Assembly: GCA_050018415.1 (NCBI GenBank)
Contig: JBEKAB010000003.1
Coordinates: 62,001-126,000 of the forward strand
Reading direction: 5' to 3'
Origin: UBA1161 sp002311745
Lineage (GTDB): Bacteria > Planctomycetota > Phycisphaerae > Tepidisphaerales > Tepidisphaeraceae
DNA length: 64,000 nt
Each line of letters opens with the position of its first letter. The first letter of the stretch is position 1. The notes below the pieces were generated by a model. It made no database searches. It saw nothing but the letters and a program-made list of their open reading frames with translations, and was not told the DNA's origin. Below are positions 34,865 to 43,503 of the stretch, piece after piece. The position numbers and the translations under genes were made by a program.

Positions 34865-36394
34865 ATGCAGTTAACTCAGTCAATATCAATGCGCCAGGAG
34901 ATGCGTCAGCTCCTGACGCCGCGGATGATCCAAAGCATGGAGATTCTGCAGCTGCCCCTCATGGCTCTGGAGGAGCGCATCGAGGAGGAATTGCAGAGCA
35001 ATCCCGTGCTGGAACTGCGCGACGGAAACGGAGATGCCAACTCCCCCGAACCGGCCCCTGCGCCCGATGAGGATGCCGCTCATCACAAAGATCAGTTCTC
35101 CGAGGAAGAACAGGCCCTGGTCGTCAAGGAAAACTCCGATCAGTCCGAGGACTTCGACCGCCTCTCCAAACTCAGTGAATATCTCGAGAATGAAGAGTTT
35201 GCCACCAACGGCAGCCATTTCCGCCACCCCTCCAGCTACGACGGCGAGCGCGACAAGAAGATGGATGCGATGAACAACACCGCCGCCCGCGGTCAGACGC
35301 TGGTCGAGCACCTCCTCGATCAGTGGGCCTTCGTCGAGTGCTCAACGTCGGTCCGCAAGGCCGGCCAAACCCTCATCAACTACGTCGACGCCGAAGGCTA
35401 CCTGCGCGTCAAGCTCGAAGACATCCAGAAGGAATCGCAAACCCCGCTGACGCCCGCTGATTTTCAGGAAGCCCTGCGTTTGCTGCAGACGCTGGAGCCT
35501 CCGGGCATCGGCGCGCGCGACCTGCAGGAATGTTTGCTCCTGCAACTGGCCGCCATCGAGGAGGACGCGGAGTTGGCCACCGGTCACGACTTCGTTCTCG
35601 AGCGGGCGCTGATCACCGATCATCTCAAGGACTTGGAGATGAACCGCTACCCGCAGATCAGCCGCAAGCTCGCCCGACCCATCGAGGAAATCCAACGCGC
35701 CGTCCGCCACCTGGCGCGATTGACCCCCTTCCCCGGCAAACTCATCGGCGGCGAGGATGCCCCGCCCATCACCCCCGACGCCCTGATCTATCTCGATCCC
35801 GAAACCAACCGCTACGAGATCGAGATGACCCACGACCCCGCGCCCAACCTCTACATCAGCGGCATGTACCGAAAAATGCTCAAGGACCGCACCCAGGACA
35901 AAAAGACCCGCGAGTTCCTCTCCAACAACGTCCGCAGCGCCCGCTGGCTCATCGAAAGCATCGAGCAGCGCCGCGGCACCATCCTCCGCGTCATTCGCGC
36001 CGTCGTCGATGCCCAACGCGAGTTCTTCGACAAAGGCGCGGAGTTTCTTAGACCCCTGCCCATGATCCAGGTGGCCGACCAATTGGGCATTCACGTCGCC
36101 ACGGTTTCGCGCGCCGTTTCGGAAAAGTGGATTCAAACCCCCCGCGGCGTCTTCCCGCTTCGCCGCTTCTTCTCCGGCGGCACCACCGACGCCGATGGCC
36201 AGGACATGAGCTGGGATGCGGTCAAGGAGAAACTCAAGATGATCATCGGGAACGAGGACCCGCTCAGCCCCCTCAGCGACGATGAGATCGTCGATCAGCT
36301 CAAAGCCCAGGGAATTGTTTTAGCCCGCCGCACCGTCGCCAAGTACCGCAAGATCCTCCACATCGCCACTGCGCGACAGCGCCGCAAGTTTTGA
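34865..36394 (+). CDS. rpoN: RNA polymerase sigma-54 factor
   Basis: Sigma-54 directs transcription from -24/-12 promoters and needs AAA+ activators such as the NtrC-type protein at 11.3-12.7 kb. The 509-residue product shows region I (MRQLLTPRMIQSMEILQLP...IEEELQSNPVLEL), an acidic region II (about residues 50-110), the core-binding domain (LEPPGIGARDLQECLLLQL, FPGKLIGGEDAPPITPD) and the DNA-binding end (VADQLGIHVATVSRAVSEKW, then the RpoN box ARRTVAKYRK). The initiator Met is supported by similarity from the second residue. No adjacent modulation factors (hpf or PTS genes) are seen. Confidence 0.96.
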   Translation: MQLTQSISMRQEMRQLLTPRMIQSMEILQLPLMALEERIEEELQSNPVLELRDGNGDANSPEPAPAPDEDAAHHKDQFSEEEQALVVKENSDQSEDFDRLSKLSEYLENEEFATNGSHFRHPSSYDGERDKKMDAMNNTAARGQTLVEHLLDQWAFVECSTSVRKAGQTLINYVDAEGYLRVKLEDIQKESQTPLTPADFQEALRLLQTLEPPGIGARDLQECLLLQLAAIEEDAELATGHDFVLERALITDHLKDLEMNRYPQISRKLARPIEEIQRAVRHLARLTPFPGKLIGGEDAPPITPDALIYLDPETNRYEIEMTHDPAPNLYISGMYRKMLKDRTQDKKTREFLSNNVRSARWLIESIEQRRGTILRVIRAVVDAQREFFDKGAEFLRPLPMIQVADQLGIHVATVSRAVSEKWIQTPRGVFPLRRFFSGGTTDADGQDMSWDAVKEKLKMIIGNEDPLSPLSDDEIVDQLKAQGIVLARRTVAKYRKILHIATARQRRKF

Positions 36395-36413
36395 TCCAAC
36401 CGCCAACTCCGCT

Positions 36414-37844
36414 ATGAACGCAAGAAGGACGATGCCGCCGGCCCGGGCCTGCTTGTTAACCGTGGTGGCATTAGCAGCTTTCGCCATCTCCACGGGCCGG
36501 GCCAGGGCGCAGGCCGATCCGCGGGAGATCCCCGTCCCCGAAATACAGACCTCGATGCCCCCCATGCCGGGCGTCAGCGATTTGCCCGTCCGCAGGGACA
36601 TGCCGGATGTCATGCTCATGAACGACGGGACAAGGGTCACAACTCCCCAGCAGTGGCAAAAGCGCCGCGAGGAGATGAAGCGAATCCTGGAGTATTACGC
36701 AGTCGGGCTGGCGCCGCCTCCGCCGGGCAACGTGGTTGGGCGGGAAACAAAAACGGAGCTGATGCCCGGCGCGAAGGTGAAATATCGGCTTGTGCATCTG
36801 ACCTTCGGTCCGCAAGAAAGCCTGGGCCTGGATATCGGAATCTACACGCCGACCCAGGGCGGGCCGTTTCCGGCCGTCATTATGCCGGGCCGAACGCCTC
36901 CAGGGGCCACGCCATTGCCGAGTTTGCCCAAAGGGCCGGGGCAGGGCCGCAGCGTTGACGCGCTCCTGACCGTCGGACCTGCGACAGATGGCAACCCGTC
37001 AACTCAGCCGAGCAGCCGCCGCACGCGGGGAGGCCTCAGCACCATGGAGCAAACGATGAACGAATTACGCGACGCCATCCTGGCCCACGGTTTCGCGTAC
37101 GTCACATTTAACAACAACGATTGTGCCGAAGACACCACCCTGCGAAACCCGGATGGCTCCTGGGCCTTCCGCAATACCCGCTTCTACCCCGCCTATCCGG
37201 GATACGACTGGGGCGTGCTGGGCGGCTGGGCTTGGGGCGTCTCGCGCATCGTGGATTATCTGGAAACAGACCCCTCCATCGACAAAACCCGGCTCATCGT
37301 CTCGGGCGTGTCGCGCACCGGCAAATCCGCACTGATCGCCGGCGCTTTCGATGACCGCCTGGCGATGGTCGCCCCGATCTGCAGTTCCGGTGGCGGCACG
37401 CCCGCCTACCGTTTCAGCGGCGCCGGCCGCGGCGGCAAGGAGGGCCTGGGCGAGATGATGCTGAAATACCCCAATTATTTCTCGCCGCACCTTCACCAGT
37501 TCTGGGGCCACGTTGACCAGCTGCCGTTCGATGAACATTGGTTCATCGCCCTGGCCGCCCCGCGGCCATTCATCGCACTGGAAGGAACTCGCGACGGGAA
37601 CGTCAACGCCAACGGCGTCCGGCAGTCCTGGCTTGCCGCCCAGCCCGCCTACGCGCTATTGGGCGCCGCCGACCGCCTCGGCGTCAATTGGTCCGATCGC
37701 CCGCATGGAGTCGTTGAGGACGACTGGGATGCTCTGCTAGCTTTTGCCGACAAGCATCTGCGTGGCAAACCCACGACTCGACGCTTCGATCAATTTCCCG
37801 CGTCCGGCGAAAAGTCTCCCGAGGATTCAAATCGCGAACCGTAG
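36414..37844 (+). CDS. Exported CE15-type glucuronoyl esterase-like protein
   Basis: The 476-residue product has a signal peptide (RACLLTVVALAAFAIS, cleavage near ARAQA) and an alpha/beta-hydrolase fold. The nucleophile motif GVSRTGKSALIAGAFDDR (Ser about residue 300) is the GxSRxGK of carbohydrate esterase family 15, which splits ester links between glucuronoxylan and lignin. Other landmarks are the AFVTFNNND-like AYVTFNNNDCAED, GYDWGVLGGWAWG and FDEHWFIALAAPRPFIALEGT, with a likely catalytic His in RPHGVVEDDW. It fits plant-polysaccharide breakdown together with the GH28 genes. It starts 19 bp after rpoN. Confidence 0.83.
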   Translation: MNARRTMPPARACLLTVVALAAFAISTGRARAQADPREIPVPEIQTSMPPMPGVSDLPVRRDMPDVMLMNDGTRVTTPQQWQKRREEMKRILEYYAVGLAPPPPGNVVGRETKTELMPGAKVKYRLVHLTFGPQESLGLDIGIYTPTQGGPFPAVIMPGRTPPGATPLPSLPKGPGQGRSVDALLTVGPATDGNPSTQPSSRRTRGGLSTMEQTMNELRDAILAHGFAYVTFNNNDCAEDTTLRNPDGSWAFRNTRFYPAYPGYDWGVLGGWAWGVSRIVDYLETDPSIDKTRLIVSGVSRTGKSALIAGAFDDRLAMVAPICSSGGGTPAYRFSGAGRGGKEGLGEMMLKYPNYFSPHLHQFWGHVDQLPFDEHWFIALAAPRPFIALEGTRDGNVNANGVRQSWLAAQPAYALLGAADRLGVNWSDRPHGVVEDDWDALLAFADKHLRGKPTTRRFDQFPASGEKSPEDSNREP

Positions 37845-37870
37845 CCACCGCCGCCAGAGCTCGCAGGATT

Positions 37871-38013
37871 TTTTTCACCACGGAGGCACAGAGGCACGGA
37901 GGCGCTCCTTCCATTCCATAAGCAAACCTGCAAATCGAATAACGTGGAATAGGGTTAATAGCGTGGGAACACGAGTTGGCCTCCGTGTCTGGAGTGACTC
38001 CGTGGTAAATTAA
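37871..38013. repeat. CACGGAGG-type inverted repeat between the CE15 and GNAT genes
   Basis: TTCACCACGGAGGCACAGAG then GCACGGAGG at the left end pairs with GGCCTCCGTGTCTGGAGTG then ACTCCGTGGTAAATT at the right end, around a centre of about 70 bp. It fills the 165-bp gap between the two convergent genes and overlaps the GNAT stop by 4 bp. Confidence 0.7.
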
Positions 38014-38537
38014 CCAACCTTGCGGTCCAACGGGGTTAAATCCTCCCATCCAAAGGCGAGTTCTCTCATCGACACGCCACCGATCTCGATCATTCGCTCG
38101 CCGAGCTGCCTGCCCCCAAGCCGCTGATAGAAGGCTATGGCTGGCTTGTTGTCTGCAAGCACCCAAACCAGGGCCGCGTTGACCGCTGCTCGCCGCAGGC
38201 TCGCCGCCCATTGCTGAACCAGTGCCGAGCCGATGCCTTGGCGACGGTGTGGGTCGAGGATGTAGATCGCGTACAGCTCGCCCGGAAACTGGACGTTGCC
38301 ACTTCGCTCGCGTCCACCCATCAGAAACCCGACGATGCCGTCACGCGGCAATTCAGCGACGAAATAAATGGCGTCCGGCTGCGCCAATTGACGCCGGTGT
38401 CCCTCCTCGTGTTTTTGATAAGAGAGCCCGTCAAGGAACGCATCGGCAACGATGCCCCGGTAAGTCGTCCTCCAGGATTGCACATGGACGCGAGCGATGG
38501 AAGGAATATCTTCTTCGCGGGCCGGCCGGACGGTCAT
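38010..38537 (-). CDS. GNAT family N-acetyltransferase
   Basis: The 175-residue product has the GNAT fold: MTVRPAREEDIPSIARVHVQSW at the start (beta1-alpha1), AIYILDPHRRQGIGSALVQQW as motif A with the acetyl-CoA binding RRQGIG (about residue 100-115), and ALVWVLADNKPAIAFYQRLGG as motif B. This type acetylates small-molecule or protein amines; the substrate is unknown. It stands alone between a palindromic repeat and a 318-bp gap, and a weak direct repeat flanks it (see findings). Confidence 0.9.
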   Translation of the reverse strand: MTVRPAREEDIPSIARVHVQSWRTTYRGIVADAFLDGLSYQKHEEGHRRQLAQPDAIYFVAELPRDGIVGFLMGGRERSGNVQFPGELYAIYILDPHRRQGIGSALVQQWAASLRRAAVNAALVWVLADNKPAIAFYQRLGGRQLGERMIEIGGVSMRELAFGWEDLTPLDRKVG

Positions 38538-38855
38538 GCTGCTGACTCCATGGATTCAGCATAATCCTATCGGCAAGGCAAGTTCAACGCTGGCCCCGTG
38601 TTTAGCGAACACTCCCCCCGCGGATTCAAATCCTGAACCGTGCGCATCGCCCCAAACCGAACCCAGCTTGTCCACCGCGCCCTCGCCCCGAAACCCCATG
38701 GATCTCAACAATAAGCGATGACCCCGTTTCGTGTCCGCAGAGATTCTCCGCACCCAATCGCGGGTCCGGCTTTTTTGTTACAATCGGCAGTCTTGGGGCG
38801 GTTTGGGTTCGCAGCCGTCGATCTCTCTGCCGTAGCACGACCCGCCGGAGGCTGT
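38538..38855. other. Intergenic region without a recognisable gene
   Basis: Short open frames here lack similarity and ribosome-binding sites. A TTGTTACAAT stretch with TACAAT (38779-38784) may be a -10 element for the downstream genes. A stretch at 38614-38651 resembles the 3' end of the CE15 gene. Confidence 0.4.
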
Positions 38856-38900
38856 ATGAAGTCGATCCGCCACGAACGCACCAAGAAGCAGAATGCTTAA
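38856..38900 (+). CDS. Possible 14-residue leader ORF
   Basis: ATG 38856 has GGAGG 4 nt upstream, the best ribosome-binding site in this gap. It encodes MKSIRHERTKKQNA and stops at 38900 in the same frame as the nuclease-like gene that follows. It could couple translation to that gene, or be the remnant of its original N-terminus cut off by a stop codon. Confidence 0.3.
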   Translation: MKSIRHERTKKQNA

Positions 38901-38933
38901 TTGACTTGGGTAAGCAGGGAAGGATTTATCCAA

Positions 38934-40202
38934 TTGACGAACAATCAGCTATCACAGTGGCAGGAACTGAAAACCAAGTTTAATGCGGACTACAAATGGA
39001 AATTGCACGATGAAAAAGTGTTCGCTAAGCGAGGCATAATTCGCCCTCAAGCCGCCCAAGCACTCGAAGCTTTTGTTGCGCATCCGACGAGTAGTGAGGA
39101 TTTTCGGAGTCTCTGGGATACTAAAACGCGATCTGAATGGAGCACCTTTGGTCTCGGCGGACTATCGTCGGCAATGTTCCTGAACATGCTTGTCAAGCAC
39201 ATCGGTGACCAAGACCGGCTTCTAAAAGAGTTGTGCAACGTTATTCGCGTGCCTGCTGACGAGCCAACAGGGCGCAATCGAATGGCCGCGTTCGACGCGT
39301 TTCTGGAAGGAGAGATCGATTCGGGTCGGGTTACACGCCGACAAATCCAAACAGCAAGAATTCCGTTTTTTGTAAGTGCATTCTGGCACCTACAAAACAC
39401 GGAAGCTTGGCCCATATCCTATCAGTCTGCCCGAAAAGTATTTCAGCGGCACGGCCTGTATTCACCGGCGGCCAACGTCGTTGAAGACTATTTCGGATTC
39501 CGCGACGTTTATCTTTCGCTCATGGAGGCACTGAAATTAAGGTCCTGGGACCTTGAGCAATTGTGTTGGTTCGACATTGATCCTGTCAACCCACTGGGGA
39601 CATCGCCCCACGTCGATGTGAGCGTCGCCGCCGACATTGAAAGCGATGATGCCGAAGTAGCTCCCGCTTCCACCGAACACACACACGCTCAGTGGCTGCT
39701 CGCGTCGATTGGCAAGGTTCTTAAGTGCAAAATCTGGATTGCCGGCAACGACCACAACAAGCAGTGGAATGGTCAGAGACTTGGAGACATGAGCATCCCT
39801 TCGCTACCGCCGCTCGGCATCGGCGACAAGACTGCGGAAAAGATTGTCCGCCTCATCGATGTACTATGGCTAAAGAGTTCAAACCAAGTCGTCGCCGCAT
39901 TTGAGATCGAACATTCCACTTCGATTTACTCCGGTCTGCTGCGGATGGCAGACCTCGCCGCCCTGTTGCCCAACATATTGTTCCCACTTTACATCGTTGT
40001 TCCCGAGCAGCGTTTGGACGATGTGCGCCGCCAACTGTCTCGACCGTCGTTGCAGGCGCTAGACCTGCACCTCCGCTGCGGGTTTTTCTCGATTGAAGCT
40101 TTGGCTAAGAACGCGGAAAGCATAAAAACGTGGGCCAAGGAACCAAACGCAATTGGCAAGTTGGCTGCGTATGTTGAGGAATTAGACGCGGAAGAAGTCT
40201 AA
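38934..40202 (+). CDS. Orphan PD-(D/E)XK-like protein of lower GC
   Basis: The 422-residue product (TTG 38934 with AAGGAT 10 nt upstream; TTG 38901 also possible) has an alpha-helical N-terminal half (about residues 1-230) that I do not recognise. Residues about 240-340 look like a PD-(D/E)XK nuclease core: EHTHAQWLLASIGK (Glu on the first helix), IVRLIDVLWLK with the Asp, then AAFEIEHSTSIYSG with the E-x-E/H position and LLRMADLAALLPN. Codon use is visibly more A/T-rich than in its neighbours, suggesting transfer. No methylase or other partner gene is adjacent. A stand-alone restriction or DNA-processing nuclease is possible; activity is unproven. Confidence 0.7.
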   Translation: MTNNQLSQWQELKTKFNADYKWKLHDEKVFAKRGIIRPQAAQALEAFVAHPTSSEDFRSLWDTKTRSEWSTFGLGGLSSAMFLNMLVKHIGDQDRLLKELCNVIRVPADEPTGRNRMAAFDAFLEGEIDSGRVTRRQIQTARIPFFVSAFWHLQNTEAWPISYQSARKVFQRHGLYSPAANVVEDYFGFRDVYLSLMEALKLRSWDLEQLCWFDIDPVNPLGTSPHVDVSVAADIESDDAEVAPASTEHTHAQWLLASIGKVLKCKIWIAGNDHNKQWNGQRLGDMSIPSLPPLGIGDKTAEKIVRLIDVLWLKSSNQVVAAFEIEHSTSIYSGLLRMADLAALLPNILFPLYIVVPEQRLDDVRRQLSRPSLQALDLHLRCGFFSIEALAKNAESIKTWAKEPNAIGKLAAYVEELDAEEV

Positions 40203-40207
40203 CGATT

Positions 40208-40233
40208 CGGTGACGCGATACCGTGCGTCACCG
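40208..40233 (+). terminator. Hairpin after the nuclease-like gene
   Basis: CGGTGACGC and GCGTCACCG form a perfect 9-bp stem with an 8-nt loop, starting 6 nt after the stop codon. Only TTT follows after GTGCCCCG, so termination would be weak or Rho-assisted. Confidence 0.4.
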
Positions 40234-40346
40234 TGCCCCGTTTAACTATCAGTTCGAATAGATAGCGCGCGAGGAATTTTTCCCAAATCGCAGAGTTCGG
40301 CGCGCAGGTCCCCCCGGCGGAGTAAATTGTGCCGATCCGGCCAGCC

Positions 40347-40523
40347 TCACGATTTCATCGAGATCGCTTGGTTGGGGCAGTTGTCCTGGCAGGCGTTGCA
40401 GTCGATGCAATCCTCCTCCTTCACGACCGCTTTCTTCTCCTCAATGTGAATCGCATCCGATGGGCAACTATCTTGGCAAGTCGCGCACCCATCGCATTTT
40501 GTCGCATCAACAACGGCAGGCAT
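40347..40523 (-). CDS. Small 2[4Fe-4S] ferredoxin
   Basis: The 58-residue product was read directly: MPAVVDATKCDGCATCQDSC at the start and CIDCNACQDNCPNQA near the end. Two CxxCxxCxxxCP motifs bind two [4Fe-4S] clusters, as in clostridial-type ferredoxins. The ATG at 40523 has GGAG 9 nt upstream. It is a soluble electron carrier. The partner oxidoreductase is not in the neighbourhood: L31 lies upstream on the same strand across a 186-bp gap and the nuclease-like gene is convergent. Confidence 0.93.
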   Translation of the reverse strand: MPAVVDATKCDGCATCQDSCPSDAIHIEEKKAVVKEEDCIDCNACQDNCPNQAISMKS

Positions 40524-40709
40524 GGTTATTCTCCTCTACTCTCAGCATCGGCAAACGTCGCCGATCGATAAAAAACATTCCTTATGTTTTTATCGCTTTT
40601 GCCACGCCTTGGCAGTCGGGCAAACCCCCTATTTCGATAGCGGGATTTCCACCGCGACCCCGGCCGCCCCCGCGGTCCCCGTGTCGTTTTCCCCTGTTGT
40701 GATAAAGGG

Positions 40710-40967
40710 TTACTTCTTTGCGGCCCCGGCGGGCGGGGGGGCCGTGGCGGCGGTCTTTTGGAAGCTGTAGGTTCCGCCGAATTTCTTGCTGAACCGCTCC
40801 ACTCGGCCGGCGGTGTCCACGAACTTTTGCTTGCCCGTGAAGAACGGATGGCACTGGCTGCAGATGTCAACGTTGATCTTCGCCATCGTGCTGCGGGTGA
40901 CGAAGGTGTTGCCGCAGGCGCAGTGCACCGTGCAGGTCTGATAACGTGGATGGATTTTGGGTTTCAC
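40710..40967 (-). CDS. rpmE: 50S ribosomal protein L31
   Basis: The GTG at 40967 is chosen because AAAGGAG is 9 nt upstream and the product then starts in the family way (MKPKIHPRYQTCTVHC). The zinc-binding cysteines of the C+ form are present (CTVHCACG and ICSQCHPFFTGKQ). Residues 1-68 are the L31 core; the last 17 (TAATAPPPAGAAKK) are an Ala/Pro/Lys extension not usual for L31. It is divergent from the glycogen synthase gene. Confidence 0.95.
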   Translation of the reverse strand: MKPKIHPRYQTCTVHCACGNTFVTRSTMAKINVDICSQCHPFFTGKQKFVDTAGRVERFSKKFGGTYSFQKTAATAPPPAGAAKK

Positions 40968-41100
40968 CGCAAACGACTCCTTTGCACCGGACGTGCGTAC
41001 GGCCAATCGCCGCACGTCAGCCGGGGCGAATATTCATAGTGTCACTACGCCGCAAAAGCAACCCGTTTCCCTCTGATCGGCGCCTGGGCATAATACGGCC

Positions 41101-43035
41101 ATGCCACGACGCGGCCGACGCACCAGCCTCAGCGACGCGGAAGCGACCGAGCTTTCCACGGCGCCGCAGCCGCAGCCGCCGGTGCCCCAGCCCGCGCCCG
41201 CCGCCACGGAGCTTGTCGCCGGCCACGCCCCCCTGCTGTTTGAGATCGGCTGGGAAGTCTGCTGGCAGCTTGGCGGAATCTACACCGTCCTGCGCACCAA
41301 GGCTCCGGCCATGCTGCAGCGCTGGGAGCAGCGATATTTTCTCGTCGGCCCGTACAACCCGCAGACCGCCGCCGTGGAATTTGAAGAGCAGCCCGCCGAC
41401 GGTCTGATCGCCCGCGCGCTGGAGCGCCTGCGCGCCTGCGGCATCGCCGCCCACTTTGGCCGCTGGCTGATCGCCGGCAGGCCGCACGTCATCCTGCTCG
41501 ATTATCGCGCGCGTTTCTCCCAGCTTGAGGTGGACAAGTATCTGCTCTGGAAGGACAACGGCATCGGCACGGTCGCTGATGATGGCGAGGTCAACGAGGT
41601 CGTCGCCTTCGGTTTCAGCGTCACCGAATTTTTCCGCGCCCTGGCGGCCGAGGTCGGCGCCGATCAGCCGGTCATCGCCCATTTTCACGAATGGATGGCC
41701 GGCGTCGCCGTGCCGCGAATCGCCCATTTGAAATTGCCGGTCTGCACCGTCTTCACCACGCACGCGACCCTGCTGGGCCGCCTTTTGGCCAGCGACGATC
41801 CGGAGTTTTACCAGCACCTGCCCACCATCAATCCGGATGAGCAGGCCGGGCACTACGGCGTCTATCCGCGCTTTGCCATCGAGCGCGCGGCGGCGCACGC
41901 CAGCACCGTCTTTACCACCGTCAGCGAGGTCACGGCCACGGAAGCCCAGATCCTGCTGGGCCGCGCCCCGGACCTGATCCTTCCCAACGGCCTGAACCTG
42001 CACCGTTTTGCCGCCCTGCACGAATTCCAGAACCTGCATCGGCAGTACAAGGAAATCATCCACGAATTCGTGATGGGGCATTTTTTCCCCAGCTACAGCT
42101 TCGATCTGGACCGCACGCTCTATCTGTTCACCAGCGGGCGATACGAGTATCGCAACAAGGGGATGGACCTGTTCATCGAGGCCCTGCACCGTCTCAACGG
42201 CCGGCTGAAAGAGCAGAGCGATCCTCCCACCGTCGTGGCGTTTTTAGTGACCAAGGCCGCCACCCGCCACGTGAACGTCGGTTCCCTGCAAAGCCAGTCC
42301 ATGTTCGACGAGCTGCGAAAGACCTGCCAGCAGATTCAGCACGACGTCGGCCAGCGCATTTTCCACGCCGCGGCCACGGGACGCATCGTCTCGCCGCAGG
42401 AATTGCTCAACGAGGACGACCGCGTGCGCCTCAAGCAGATCGTTCACGCCTGGCGCAATGGCCGCCAGCCCTCCATCGTCACGCACGACCTGGCCGATGA
42501 CGCCGCCGATCCGATCCTGCAGCACCTGCGTCACCGCCGTCTGCTCAACGCCGCCGAGGATCCCGTCAAGGTCGTGTTTCATCCGCAATTCATCGGTGCG
42601 ATCACCCCGCTGATCAGCCTGGAATACGACCAATTTGTGCGCGGCTGCCACCTGGGCGTCTTCCCCAGCTATTACGAGCCGTGGGGCTACACGCCGATGG
42701 AATGCGTCGCCATGGGCGTTCCCGCCGTGACCACCGACCTCAGCGGCTTTGGCGCCTACGTCCAGCGCCACGTCGTCGGTCACCAGGAGAAGGGAATTTA
42801 CGTGCTCAACCGTCGCACGCGCCGTTTCGACGATGCGGTCAACGAGCTGACCGACGATCTGGTTGGCTTCGTTCGGCTGAATCGCCGCCAGCGCATTGAG
42901 CTGCGCAACCGCGTGGAGGCGCTGGGGGAGATGTTCGACTGGTCGCAGCTCATTCACAATTACAACGAAGCGCACGATCTGGCGCTGTCGCGCGGCGCCG
43001 GCCGCGGAGGCCGGATTGAAGTGAGGGTGGTGTGA
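41101..43035 (+). CDS. Eukaryotic-type glycogen synthase (GT3)
   Basis: The 644-residue product matches the animal/fungal glycogen synthase family rather than the bacterial GlgA type. After a disordered N-terminus (about 1-40) come FEIGWEVCWQLGGIYTVLRTKA (the UDP-glucose binding GGIYTV loop), FLVGPYNPQT, HFHEWMAG, FTTHATLLGR, the Arg-rich GRYEYRNKGMDLFIEAL and the catalytic-end SYYEPWGYTPMECVAMGVPAVTTDLSGFG with the E-x7-E pair. It would extend alpha-1,4-glucan from UDP-glucose. The regulatory Arg cluster and phosphorylation tail of animal enzymes are not evident. No branching enzyme or phosphorylase is nearby. Confidence 0.9.
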   Translation: MPRRGRRTSLSDAEATELSTAPQPQPPVPQPAPAATELVAGHAPLLFEIGWEVCWQLGGIYTVLRTKAPAMLQRWEQRYFLVGPYNPQTAAVEFEEQPADGLIARALERLRACGIAAHFGRWLIAGRPHVILLDYRARFSQLEVDKYLLWKDNGIGTVADDGEVNEVVAFGFSVTEFFRALAAEVGADQPVIAHFHEWMAGVAVPRIAHLKLPVCTVFTTHATLLGRLLASDDPEFYQHLPTINPDEQAGHYGVYPRFAIERAAAHASTVFTTVSEVTATEAQILLGRAPDLILPNGLNLHRFAALHEFQNLHRQYKEIIHEFVMGHFFPSYSFDLDRTLYLFTSGRYEYRNKGMDLFIEALHRLNGRLKEQSDPPTVVAFLVTKAATRHVNVGSLQSQSMFDELRKTCQQIQHDVGQRIFHAAATGRIVSPQELLNEDDRVRLKQIVHAWRNGRQPSIVTHDLADDAADPILQHLRHRRLLNAAEDPVKVVFHPQFIGAITPLISLEYDQFVRGCHLGVFPSYYEPWGYTPMECVAMGVPAVTTDLSGFGAYVQRHVVGHQEKGIYVLNRRTRRFDDAVNELTDDLVGFVRLNRRQRIELRNRVEALGEMFDWSQLIHNYNEAHDLALSRGAGRGGRIEVRVV

Positions 43036-43061
43036 CGACGGCGGGCTTGGGACGGCGCGGA

Positions 43062-43394
43062 TCAGAAGAATTCCGCCCCGCAGTCATACCCGCCCGCCTC
43101 GCGCTCTCGGCAGGTGACCATGCGGAGGCGGCTGGAGGCCCGCAGGCCCCCGGAGCCCAGGATCATCCAGTGAATCGTCTCCGGCTCGAACGGCTCATCC
43201 GAGGTGAATCCAACTCCGTGCAGCGACAGGTCGAAAACCACCACCTGATGATCCGATCCCGGGTTGCCCGATTCTCCCGAAATCCAGGCCGTTGCCACGT
43301 ACGCTTGACGCGGGCTGCGGCGGCGATCCATGTCCGGCCACTGGGCCGTCGGCGTCTCTAGGGGTTGTGTTGGCTGCTTCATGTTTAGCGCCAT
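43062..43394 (-). CDS. PilZ-domain protein
   Basis: The start is uncertain (ATG 43394 or 43382; the frame reaches a TTG at 43424). The product of about 110 residues has DRRRSPRQAYVATAWIS with the RxxxR c-di-GMP binding pattern (about residue 25), then VVVFDLSLHGVGFTSDEPFEP, equivalent to the D/NxSxxG motif. It is a single PilZ domain, so it likely works as a c-di-GMP-responsive adaptor for another protein. It lies between the glycogen synthase and gatB genes on the opposite strand. Confidence 0.8.
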   Translation of the reverse strand: MALNMKQPTQPLETPTAQWPDMDRRRSPRQAYVATAWISGESGNPGSDHQVVVFDLSLHGVGFTSDEPFEPETIHWMILGSGGLRASSRLRMVTCREREAGGYDCGAEFF

Positions 43395-43503
43395 CGGCTC
43401 ATACAACTTCGGACTTTGGCACAAGGGCTTGGGCCGCGACTTCCCCCATGACAGCCGCCATCCGCAAGCTATACTGGCCTTGGCATTATCGGAGCCAGAT
43501 CAG

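Noticed and set aside
38718..38900. 60-codon frame ahead of the nuclease-like gene
   Set aside because: Only the last 14 codons have a ribosome-binding site; the upstream part shows no similarity or start signal.
43414..43436. Sigma-54-like TTGGCAC...CTTGGGC before gatB
   Set aside because: The spacing between the GG and the GC elements is one base too long for a -24/-12 promoter.
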